A program made the position numbers and the translations under genes. Source: Pseudomonas_T sp032052615 (GTDB lineage Bacteria > Pseudomonadota > Gammaproteobacteria > Pseudomonadales > Pseudomonadaceae). From it: a stretch of 64,000 bases of DNA. Shown piece after piece: positions 16,448-23,220 of the stretch (positions are counted from its first letter, which is position 1; every line of letters starts with the position of its first letter). Location: assembly GCA_032052615.1 (NCBI GenBank), contig DAMBWF010000011.1, forward strand, positions 1 to 64,000, read 5' to 3'. The notes beneath the pieces are model-generated. The model did not search any database. It was given only the letters and a program-made list of their open reading frames with translations, and had not been told where the DNA came from.

Positions 16448-17248
16448 TCAGGGAAAGAACAGGCGATGCAGCTCGACGCCAGGCTCCTCGGCGCGCATGA
16501 AAGCCTCGCCCACCAGGAAGGCATGCACCTCGCTGACCTCCATCAGCTCGACGTCGGCCCGATTGAGAATGCCACTCTCGGTGATCACCATGCGTTCCCG
16601 GGGAACCTGGGGCAGCAGGTCGAGGGTGGTTTCCAGGTTCACCTCGAACGTGTGCAGGTCGCGATTGTTGATGCCGATCAGCGGCGTGTCCAACGCGCTC
16701 AATGCGCGCTCCAGCTCGTTTCCGTCATGGACTTCCGCCAGCACGTCGAGCCCCATCCGCCGGGCCACGGCCGCCAGCTCCTTCATGAGGCCGTCGTCCA
16801 GCGCGGCGACGATCAGCAACACGCAGTCGGCGCCCAGGGCACGGGATTCGATGATCTGGTACGGGTCGACCATGAAATCCTTGCGCAGCACCGGTAGCGA
16901 ACAGGCCCCCCGGGCCTGCTGCAGGTACAGGTCGGCGCCCTGGAAGAAGTCCACGTCGGTCAGCACCGACAGGCACGCCGCCCCGCCGTCCGCATAGCTC
17001 TGGGCGATGGCCGCCGGCTGGAAATCCTCGCGGATGACCCCCTTGCTGGGCGAAGCCTTCTTGATCTCGGCGATTACCGCGGGCTCCTTGCGCTTGATCC
17101 GCTCCTGCAGCGCGCGGGCGAAACCGCGAGGCGCGTCGGCGCCGAGCGCCCGCTGCTCCAGCTCGGCCAGCGGCAGCCTGGCGCGACGCTCGACCACCTC
17201 TTCGGCCTTGCGGGCCAGGATCTTCTCCAGCACGGTAGGGATGCTCAC
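16448..17248 (-). CDS. trpC: Indole-3-glycerol phosphate synthase
   Basis: Closes the pyrrole ring of CdRP to give indole-3-glycerol phosphate in tryptophan synthesis. Single-domain TIM barrel of 266 residues, with IAEIKKASPSKG near residue 60 and LRKDFMVDPYQI, ESGI and NNRDLHTF motifs. It is not fused to TrpF, as usual in Pseudomonas. Its ATG overlaps the trpD stop (ATGA), and a strong terminator follows, so it ends the trpGDC operon. Confidence 0.97.
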   Translation of the reverse strand: MSIPTVLEKILARKAEEVVERRARLPLAELEQRALGADAPRGFARALQERIKRKEPAVIAEIKKASPSKGVIREDFQPAAIAQSYADGGAACLSVLTDVDFFQGADLYLQQARGACSLPVLRKDFMVDPYQIIESRALGADCVLLIVAALDDGLMKELAAVARRMGLDVLAEVHDGNELERALSALDTPLIGINNRDLHTFEVNLETTLDLLPQVPRERMVITESGILNRADVELMEVSEVHAFLVGEAFMRAEEPGVELHRLFFP

Positions 17249-18291
17249 GCTTCATTCTCCTGACGATACACAGCGGTAAAGGCCGCCAATTCCTCCAGCT
17301 TCTCCCTCGCCAGCCCCGTATGCAGGGCGTCATGGGCGAGGTCCACGCCTTCCCTGAGCGTCGCCGCGCGGTCGGCGGCGTACAGCGCCGCGCCGGCGTT
17401 CAACACGATGGTCTCCGCAGCCTTCTGCCCGGCTTCGGTCTTGCGCCGTCCCAGGGCGTCCCGGATCAATTCAAGGGAAGCCTGCGGCCCGTCCACGGTC
17501 AAGCCGATCAGGGTCTGGCTCTTGATGCCGAAATCCTCGGGCTGGATGCGGTACTCACTGACCTTGCCATCCTTGAGTTCGGCGACATGGGTCGGCGCGG
17601 CCAGGCTGATCTCATCCAGGCCGTCCAAGGCATGCACCACCAGCACGTGGCGGCTGCCGAGGCGCTGCAACACTTCGGCCATCGGCCTGCACAGGGCCTG
17701 GCTGAACACGCCGATTACCTGATGCCGGACGCCGGCCGGGTTGGTCATGGGGCCGAGCATGTTGAACAGGGTCCGCAGGCCCATTTCCCGGCGCGGCCCG
17801 ATGGCGTATCGCATCGCGCCGTGGTGGGCGGGGGCGAACATGAAGCCGACCCCCACCGTTTCCACGCAGCGCGTCACTTGCTCGGGGGTCAGGTTGAGGT
17901 AGATGCCCGCCGCTTCCAGCAGGTCGGCGCTGCCGCTCTTGCCCGACACCGCGCGGTTGCCGTGCTTGGCCACCCGTCCGCCCGCGGCGGCCACCACGAA
18001 CGCCGCGGCGGTGGAGACGTTGAAAATGTTCATGCCATCGCCGCCGGTGCCGCAGGTGTCCACCAGATGCTCGACTTCGATACGCACCGGCGAGGCCAGT
18101 TCGCGCATCGCCTGGGCCGCGCCGACGATCTCGTCAATGGTCTCGCTCTTCATGCGCATGCCCATGAGGAAGGCGCCGATCTGCGAGTCGGTGCATTGGC
18201 CGGTCATGATCTGGCCCATGACCGTCTGCATTTCGTCGGTGGTCAGGTCGAGCTGGTTGACCACCCGGTTGAGCGCTTCGCGGATATCCAT
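17245..18291 (-). CDS. trpD: Anthranilate phosphoribosyltransferase
   Basis: Transfers phosphoribose from PRPP to anthranilate. The 348-residue protein has the glycine-rich PRPP site VDTCGTGGDGMNIFN and KHGNRAVSGKSGSAD. The ATG at 18291 lies one base after the trpG stop; the frame continues open further upstream over trpG but without homology. Second gene of trpGDC, coupled to both neighbours. Confidence 0.97.
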   Translation of the reverse strand: MDIREALNRVVNQLDLTTDEMQTVMGQIMTGQCTDSQIGAFLMGMRMKSETIDEIVGAAQAMRELASPVRIEVEHLVDTCGTGGDGMNIFNVSTAAAFVVAAAGGRVAKHGNRAVSGKSGSADLLEAAGIYLNLTPEQVTRCVETVGVGFMFAPAHHGAMRYAIGPRREMGLRTLFNMLGPMTNPAGVRHQVIGVFSQALCRPMAEVLQRLGSRHVLVVHALDGLDEISLAAPTHVAELKDGKVSEYRIQPEDFGIKSQTLIGLTVDGPQASLELIRDALGRRKTEAGQKAAETIVLNAGAALYAADRAATLREGVDLAHDALHTGLAREKLEELAAFTAVYRQENEA

Positions 18292-18292
18292 C

Positions 18293-18904
18293 TCAGCGCA
18301 CCTCGCCCGCGTCGCGCCGGCCGCCCTGCTGGCGAAGGAAATTCGCCAGCAGTTCATGGCCCTGCTCGGTGAGGATCGATTCGGGATGGAACTGCACCCC
18401 TTCGACGTTCAGGGCGCGGTGACGCAGGCCCATGATCTCGTCCAGCCCGCCGTCGTCCCGCTGGGTCCAGGCGGTGACTTCCAGGCATTCGGGCAGGCTC
18501 TCGTGACGCACCACCAACGAGTGGTAGCGAGTCACCGTGAGGGGGTTGTTGAGGCCGGCGAATACACCTTGGTCCCGATGGTGGACCGGGCTGGTCTTGC
18601 CATGCATGACTTGGCGCGCCCGCACCACCTCGCCACCGAAGGCCTGGCCGATGCTCTGGTGGCCGAGGCAAACCCCGAGGATCGGCAATTCGCCGGCGAA
18701 GCGGCGGATCACCTCCAGCGAGACGCCGGCCTCGTTGGGCGTGCAGGGCCCCGGGGAAATGACGATACGCTCGGGCTTCAGGGCCTCGATATCCGCCAGG
18801 GACAGTTCGTCGTTGCGGACCACCTTGACCTCGGCGCCCAACTCGCCGAGGTACTGGACGACGTTGTAGGTGAAAGAGTCGTAGTTGTCGATCATGAGCA
18901 GCAT
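18293..18904 (-). CDS. trpG: Anthranilate synthase glutamine amidotransferase component
   Basis: Supplies ammonia from glutamine to TrpE for anthranilate synthesis. The 203-residue class I amidotransferase has the nucleophile C79 (GVCLGHQSIGQ) and the C-terminal HPE triad partner (VQFHPESILT). The start MLLMIDNYDSF at 18904 is the usual one, though the ribosome site is weak. It is the first structural gene behind a Trp-codon leader peptide, and its partner gene trpE lies 4.3 kb away in a separate unit. Confidence 0.97.
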   Translation of the reverse strand: MLLMIDNYDSFTYNVVQYLGELGAEVKVVRNDELSLADIEALKPERIVISPGPCTPNEAGVSLEVIRRFAGELPILGVCLGHQSIGQAFGGEVVRARQVMHGKTSPVHHRDQGVFAGLNNPLTVTRYHSLVVRHESLPECLEVTAWTQRDDGGLDEIMGLRHRALNVEGVQFHPESILTEQGHELLANFLRQQGGRRDAGEVR

Positions 18905-19032
18905 GTAAGCTTCAACCCGTTGATTCTATTGGCTTTATAACCCCGTCCCTTGCCTGTACCCGCTTATCCGCGCGGCTTGGCATGGCTGGGGAAGACGGCA
19001 GAGTCGGCCCGGCTGGCGCCGGAAAGAAGATG

Positions 19033-19101
19033 TCAGGCGCGCCAGCGCCAACGGGAGAAGGCCTTGGTCAGGCAGGTGGTGATACTGCGGAGGTGGATCA
19101 C
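19033..19101 (-). CDS. Leader peptide of the trpGDC operon (TrpL-like)
   Basis: A 22-codon frame starting with GTG at 19101, preceded by GAGAGG with 8-bp spacing, and ending in RWRWRA with two Trp codons just before the stop. The Trp-codon segment (19039-19046) can pair with 19012-19019 downstream. This fits transcription attenuation, which is reported for trpGDC and trpE in P. putida. I do not see a classic U-tract terminator before trpG, so the exact mechanism is inferred. Confidence 0.75.
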   Translation of the reverse strand: MIHLRSITTCLTKAFSRWRWRA

Positions 19102-19130
19102 TGCTGCAACCTCTCTGAGTTACGAGCGGA

Positions 19131-19160
19131 ACAGTAGCCCACCTCGCGGGCATGGTGCAA
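19131..19160 (-). promoter_or_regulatory. Promoter of the trpL-trpGDC operon
   Basis: TTGCAC (19155-19160), 18 bp, TACTGT (19131-19136) on the minus strand. The predicted start near 19124 leaves about 23 bases before the leader peptide GTG. Confidence 0.5.
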
Positions 19161-19531
19161 TCACGGGGAAACGGACGGAGCGAGTTGCCGTCTGCCCGAA
19201 TCGCCGGACGAGCGCCCGCGCGCAAGGCTGCTTGTCGCGAGCCGATGGGGAAGAAGCATGACGGAGTTGGCGCATCTGGAATAACCGCCACTCAAGGGGC
19301 TGGAGTGCGGATGCTCAGAAGATGTCACGGCGATAGGCGAAGTCGCACGCAATGCGCTGAGCGAGAACAGAAGGATATTGAGAGATTAGGCGGACACCGA
19401 GTGGCGGGCACACTCAATGGGTCTTAGCAAGTTATACGCAACAGCGAAACACTGTTAAATAAAGCGAGAGCATTCTTTCCATAAACACCCACCAACAAAA
19501 ACAACTTTAATAGCCGAAAACCGATATACGC

Positions 19532-19579
19532 TTACATATAGATCTCCTGCGCATTATCCATATCTGCGCTTTTATCCAT
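19532..19579 (-). CDS. Possible 15-residue micropeptide in the AT-rich patch
   Basis: The frame reads MDKSADMDNAQEIYM and is preceded by AAGGAG four bases before the ATG. It is too short to judge by composition and nothing like it is known to me. It may be a relic or chance frame. Confidence 0.2.
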   Translation of the reverse strand: MDKSADMDNAQEIYM

Positions 19580-19610
19580 AGTGCTCCTTCACATACTACT
19601 CAAAGCGTCG

Positions 19611-19646
19611 TCCCCAAAAGAGGGAGGCATCGCGTGTGCGATGCCT
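19611..19646 (-). terminator. Terminator of the KGG stress-protein gene
   Basis: Perfect 9-bp stem (19625-19633 with 19638-19646, loop GTGT) followed on the minus strand by CCCTCTTTT, 24 bp after the stop codon of the KGG gene. Confidence 0.75.
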
Positions 19647-19669
19647 AGGGCCCATCCAAGCCTCAAGGC

Positions 19670-19828
19670 TTAGTGCTGACCGCCTTTGCGACCGGCTTCG
19701 GAAGCGCGCTCCCGGTCATTCGCAAAGTTACCGCCGCTGACCTGACCGCCTTTACGGCCTGCTTCGGAAGCTTTCTCACGATCGTTGGCGAAGTTACCCG
19801 GGTTGTTATTGCCTTGACGGTTAGCCAT
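19670..19828 (-). CDS. KGG-domain stress-induced small protein
   Basis: A 52-residue hydrophilic protein made of two near-identical copies of GNFANDREKASEAGRKGGQ (residues 11-29 and 33-50), the KGG/GsiB-like repeat of general stress and desiccation-related proteins. AAGGAG stands 7 bases before the ATG and an intrinsic terminator follows. Such proteins are disordered and usually controlled by stationary-phase or stress sigma factors. Its codon use is less GC-biased than that of its neighbours. Confidence 0.88.
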   Translation of the reverse strand: MANRQGNNNPGNFANDREKASEAGRKGGQVSGGNFANDRERASEAGRKGGQH

Positions 19829-19856
19829 GGTGGTTCTCCTTCATAGTGGAAAGTGC

Positions 19857-19879
19857 GTGACTGTGTTTTCACATGTCAC
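19857..19879 (-). promoter_or_regulatory. Dyad in the leader of the KGG gene
   Basis: GTGAC-TGTG-TTTT-CACA-T-GTCAC forms a 9-bp stem with one bulged base, 28 bp ahead of the KGG start codon. It could be a regulator site, loosely CRP/Vfr-like in its TGTGA and TCACA halves, or an RNA hairpin. Confidence 0.35.
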
Positions 19880-20155
19880 AGTAAATGAGAAGGAAGAATA
19901 ACTTGATAGTTTCGCTGGACTTGACGAACGGTAGATAGCAAAAAGCAAGTATTCGCCTCGACCTTCGACTCCGGCGACTCGATGCGTGCCCGCCTTGCAC
20001 CATTTCCTGGATGGGCTCCCAGGCGCACCGCTCCACGAAGCGATGCCCCTAGCCACCCGGCCGTCGAATGCTCCAGCGAAGCGGCCGCGAGCCCGCCGCG
20101 CCTGAACTTCGCGGGGTGGAATGTTTCTATTCATGACAGCAAAAGGAGAACGTCC

Positions 20156-20716
20156 ATGGCCAGCGATACCCCCATCGGCTCCTCCCATCAGACGGCGCAG
20201 CCTCCAACCCCGCCCTCCCATGACCGGCATCCGAAAGAGCCCCGGGGCAAGGCCCGATCGCGCCTGACCTTCGGTCAGTTCGCCAAGAACCTCTCGGACT
20301 GGTGCGGCAGCCCCCGCACCTTCCAATTGGCCCTGGTGGCCATCCTGGCGTGGGCGCTCAGCGGGCCCTATTTCCACTTCAACGACACTTGGCAACTCAT
20401 CATCAATACCAGCACCACCATCATCACCTTCCTGATGGTGTTCCTGATCCAGAACACGCAGAACCGCGACAACGATGCCCTGCACATCAAGCTGGACGAA
20501 TTGCTGCGGGTCACCAAGGGCGCCCAGGACCGGTTGCTGAACCTGGAGAACCTGGACGCCCACCAGTTGAAGGCGTTGCGCGAGCAGTACGCCAAGATCG
20601 GCGAACTCGCCGCCAAGGAGTGTGGCAAGGATGAGTTGATCCCCACGCCCGCCCGCCACGTCGAGACCGTGGCCCCCGCTATCCCGGAACACCCGAAGGG
20701 CCGCAAGCCCTCCTGA
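20156..20716 (+). CDS. Low-affinity iron permease family membrane protein
   Basis: A 186-residue protein with a disordered Pro/Lys-rich N terminus (1-45), two close membrane segments (about 60-78 and 85-105) and a C-terminal cytoplasmic helix. The core WALSGPYFHFNDTWQLIINTST... FLMVFLIQNTQNRD with downstream DALHIKLDELLR matches the Fet4-like small bacterial family. AAAAGGAGAACG precedes the ATG at 20156; an open upstream extension is not protein-like. Despite the family name, iron transport is unproven for these short bacterial forms. Confidence 0.75.
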   Translation: MASDTPIGSSHQTAQPPTPPSHDRHPKEPRGKARSRLTFGQFAKNLSDWCGSPRTFQLALVAILAWALSGPYFHFNDTWQLIINTSTTIITFLMVFLIQNTQNRDNDALHIKLDELLRVTKGAQDRLLNLENLDAHQLKALREQYAKIGELAAKECGKDELIPTPARHVETVAPAIPEHPKGRKPS

Positions 20717-20847
20717 AGCGAATCACGGAGCGAAGCGCCTCGCTCGCCCGTCATAGGAATGCGCCCGTGCCATTACGGGGCCAGCCGACGTCGAAGCGAA
20801 GTCGCCGGTCCCGACCGGGCGTTTCCCTTTCCTTCAGGACGATCCTC

Positions 20848-21129
20848 ATGTCACGTTCCGCCCTGGTTTGCCTCGCGGCCCTGATGACGGGCTGCGCTTC
20901 GGTTTCGGATACCACCCTGCCTAACGGCCGCGCCGCCGTCGATATCGACTGCTCGGGCCAAGCCCTGAAATGGGACAGTTGCTACGAAAAAGCCACCGAG
21001 GTCTGCCCCACCCGTGGCTACCGCGTGCTCGGCAAGAAAGGCGAGCCGGACGCCGACCCGTCCGAAGCGCCGCTGGGCATCGAGCCGGGCAAGTTCGCCA
21101 GCCGCAGCTTGGTAATCACCTGTAACTAA
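20848..21129 (+). CDS. Small Cys-rich lipoprotein
   Basis: A 93-residue secreted protein with a type II signal peptide (MSRSALVCLAALMTGC, lipobox LMTGC, lipidated Cys16). The mature part has four further cysteines, including a CPTRGYRVLG segment, and probably folds with disulfides in the periplasm or at the outer membrane. AGGA precedes the ATG. Function unknown; comparable CPxGY lipoproteins are common in Pseudomonas. Confidence 0.7.
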   Translation: MSRSALVCLAALMTGCASVSDTTLPNGRAAVDIDCSGQALKWDSCYEKATEVCPTRGYRVLGKKGEPDADPSEAPLGIEPGKFASRSLVITCN

Positions 21130-21268
21130 CGCGGCCGCGCGAAGAGCGGGGCAACCCGCCCTCCCGGCAGGTGAACCCGCACGGCACTCGGCGTATCCTC
21201 TCGCGCCTTGGTTCCCTTCTCCGCAACGACGGACAGGGAAGGAGCACGACGGACACGGGAGTCGACCC

Positions 21269-22972
21269 ATGGGGAGTGACGCACGCGGGCGCGACAGGGC
21301 AGCAAAGGCCCTATTCGCGCTCATCGGCCTGGGCTATCTGGCCTCGGCCCTGCTCGGTACCTGGAACAACTATTCCTCGGTTCCGTTCTGGGACATGTGG
21401 AACGGCTATTTGGGGTTCTACACCCAATCCGGCGAAGGTTGGGAACCTTGGTGGGCGCTGCACAACGAGCACCGCATCCTGCTGTCCCGCGCCCTCTTCT
21501 GGCTGGACCTGCGCCTCTTCCATGGCTCGATGGTGCTGCTATTCGCCCTCAACGTGCTCTTCGCCGCCTGCATCTTCCTGTGTTTCTTCGCCACCCTGAA
21601 GCGCCTGGTACCCGACGACGGGCGGCGCCTCACGGTGCCCGCGGCCACGGCGCTGATCGCGGTGGCGAGTTTTTCCTGGATCCAGTCGGACAACTTCACC
21701 TGGGCCTTCCAGAGCCAGTTCTTCCTCGCCTACCTGATGCCGCTCCTGGCGTTCTACCTGCTGGCGCGCGCGGCCGAGACGGGCTCGCAACCGCTGTTCG
21801 TCCTCGCCCTGCTGACCGGCATGCTCAGCGCCGGCACCATGGCCAACGGCGTGCTCGCCTCGCCCGTGCTGGCAGTCCTGGGGATGTTCCTGCGCCTGGG
21901 GCGGGCGCGCCTCGCGGCCTTGCTGGTGGCGGCCGCACTCGAACTGACCGTCTACTTCCATGGGTTCAGTCTTCCGCCTGACCATAGCACCCTGACCGGC
22001 GTGCTGCGGGACATGCCCCTGAACCTGCTGCGGTACCTGCTGATGTACCTGGGCGGGCCGTGGTTCTTCGTGTTCCAAGGCCGGAGCCAGGTCTTCCCTC
22101 TGGTCGGCGGCGTCCTGTTGCTGGCGGGCATCGCCGTGGTCGTCGCGAGCATGCTCCGGGCCCACCGCGCGGCGCCCCTGCAACTGGCCCTGCTGGCGTT
22201 CCTGCTGTTCTTCGGCGGCACCGCCCTGGGAACCGCCGGCGGACGGGTGGCCATCGGCGTGGAACAGGCCATGAGCAGCCGCTACCTGACGCCGCAACTG
22301 ATGGCCTGGAGCGCGCTGCTGATCCTGCTGGTCAGCCAGTTCCGCCGGTTCAGCCAGACGCTGCTCGTGGCGGCCGCCCTGCTGATCCCCGTGGCGCTGC
22401 TGCGCTGGCAAGTGCATACCCTGGTCGAACCGGCCCGCCTGTTCGACCACAGGGTGGCCGCCCTCGCCGTGCAAATGGGCGTGCGCGACCCGGACTACTT
22501 CCGCACGATCTACTTCAATGACCGCCTCCTCTTCGACTTGGCCGGGCAGGCCAAGCGGGAGCACTTGGCGATTTTCGCCGAGGCGCCCTATCGGGCTTAC
22601 GCCGAACACGCCGGAGCCCCTCTCGCCCCCCCGGCGCCCCGGTGCACGGCCTACCTGGACGAGGCGAGCGCGCTGCCGGAACAGCCGGGCGCCTATCGCC
22701 TCCGAGGCCGACTGGCGAAGGCAGACGATCACGCCACGCCGGCCTTTCTGCTGGTGGCCGACGGCGACGGTCGCGTCATCGGCGCCGCCCTCACCGGCGC
22801 GCCACGCCTCGATGCCGCTCAGTTCCTCATGGCCCGGGTCACCGGCGAGCCGGTCGATCGCTCCGGCTTCGTCGGTTACCTGGCCACCGAGGGCCGGCCG
22901 CGAGGACCATTGACCCTGATCGGCCAGTCGCCAGCCTGCCAAGCCACCGTGGCGCTGCCGCCAGCGCCGTGA
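21269..22972 (+). CDS. Polytopic membrane protein, unrecognised (possible GT-C-like)
   Basis: A 567-residue protein with about ten hydrophobic segments over residues 12-390, then a soluble C-terminal domain of about 150 residues that looks periplasmic and beta-rich. The first outward loop has acidic and aromatic residues (VPFWDMWNGYLGFY, ALHNEHRI), an arrangement seen in GT-C glycosyltransferases, but I see no clear family signature. AAGGAGC lies upstream of the chosen ATG with a suboptimal distance. It stands alone in the trpG-trpE accessory interval, with no polysaccharide genes beside it. Confidence 0.6.
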   Translation: MGSDARGRDRAAKALFALIGLGYLASALLGTWNNYSSVPFWDMWNGYLGFYTQSGEGWEPWWALHNEHRILLSRALFWLDLRLFHGSMVLLFALNVLFAACIFLCFFATLKRLVPDDGRRLTVPAATALIAVASFSWIQSDNFTWAFQSQFFLAYLMPLLAFYLLARAAETGSQPLFVLALLTGMLSAGTMANGVLASPVLAVLGMFLRLGRARLAALLVAAALELTVYFHGFSLPPDHSTLTGVLRDMPLNLLRYLLMYLGGPWFFVFQGRSQVFPLVGGVLLLAGIAVVVASMLRAHRAAPLQLALLAFLLFFGGTALGTAGGRVAIGVEQAMSSRYLTPQLMAWSALLILLVSQFRRFSQTLLVAAALLIPVALLRWQVHTLVEPARLFDHRVAALAVQMGVRDPDYFRTIYFNDRLLFDLAGQAKREHLAIFAEAPYRAYAEHAGAPLAPPAPRCTAYLDEASALPEQPGAYRLRGRLAKADDHATPAFLLVADGDGRVIGAALTGAPRLDAAQFLMARVTGEPVDRSGFVGYLATEGRPRGPLTLIGQSPACQATVALPPAP

Positions 22973-22987
22973 GCGGCGGGCGGCGCC

Positions 22988-23158
22988 TCAGGCGACCCGG
23001 GGTGGGTTCGGCGGCAGATCGGGCGGGCCGTCGACGCCCGGGTCGGGCTCGGTCGCGGGGGGTGGCTCGGGCGAGTCGGGCTCCCGGCGTGGCAACGGCG
23101 GCACCGGCCGCTCGGGGTCCGGCGAGTCGGGCAAGGTCGAGGGGGCCTCGGAAGTCAT
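22988..23158 (-). CDS. Proline-rich 56-residue protein
   Basis: A short frame in which about two fifths of residues are proline and most others are Asp, Glu or Ser (MTSEAPSTLPDSPDPERPVP...). GGAG is placed 8 bases before the ATG. It starts 19 bp after the trpE terminator, so it would need its own promoter or read-through. Proline/acid-rich micro-proteins of this kind occur in Pseudomonas, function unknown. It is tail to tail with the polytopic membrane protein gene. Confidence 0.55.
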   Translation of the reverse strand: MTSEAPSTLPDSPDPERPVPPLPRREPDSPEPPPATEPDPGVDGPPDLPPNPPRVA

Positions 23159-23176
23159 GACGGTCGCTCCAAACGA

Positions 23177-23204
23177 AAAAGGGGACTCTTTCGAGTCCCC
23201 TTTT
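23177..23204 (-). terminator. Terminator of trpE
   Basis: 12-bp inverted repeat including A/T ends (23177-23188 with 23193-23204, loop TTTC), followed by a T run on the minus strand, 17 bp after the trpE stop. Confidence 0.88.
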
Positions 23205-23220
23205 CGCGCCTAAGTGCCCG

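Larger units (their letters stand above)
19162..19669. other. Gene-poor interval with AT-rich patch
   Basis: About 500 bp without a convincing gene. Positions 19430-19620 are strikingly AT-rich against a GC-rich chromosome, the usual sign of foreign or remnant DNA. Within it is one tiny minus-strand frame (19532-19579) with a good ribosome site, and its left part contains only short frames on both strands. In P. aeruginosa the trpG-trpE gap carries the pyocin cluster; nothing pyocin-like is seen here. Confidence 0.5.

Noticed and set aside
18935..19291. A 118-codon frame over the trpG leader region
   Set aside because: It overlaps the leader peptide and promoter, has no ribosome site and no domain.
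19025..19327. AGAAGATGTCA repeated at 19025 and 19317 as a possible insertion scar
   Set aside because: An 11-bp match at 290 bp distance can arise by chance and nothing element-like lies between.
19663..19872. A 69-codon minus-strand frame at the KGG locus
   Set aside because: It is the wrong frame; the shifted 52-codon frame has perfect KGG repeats and the correct ribosome site.
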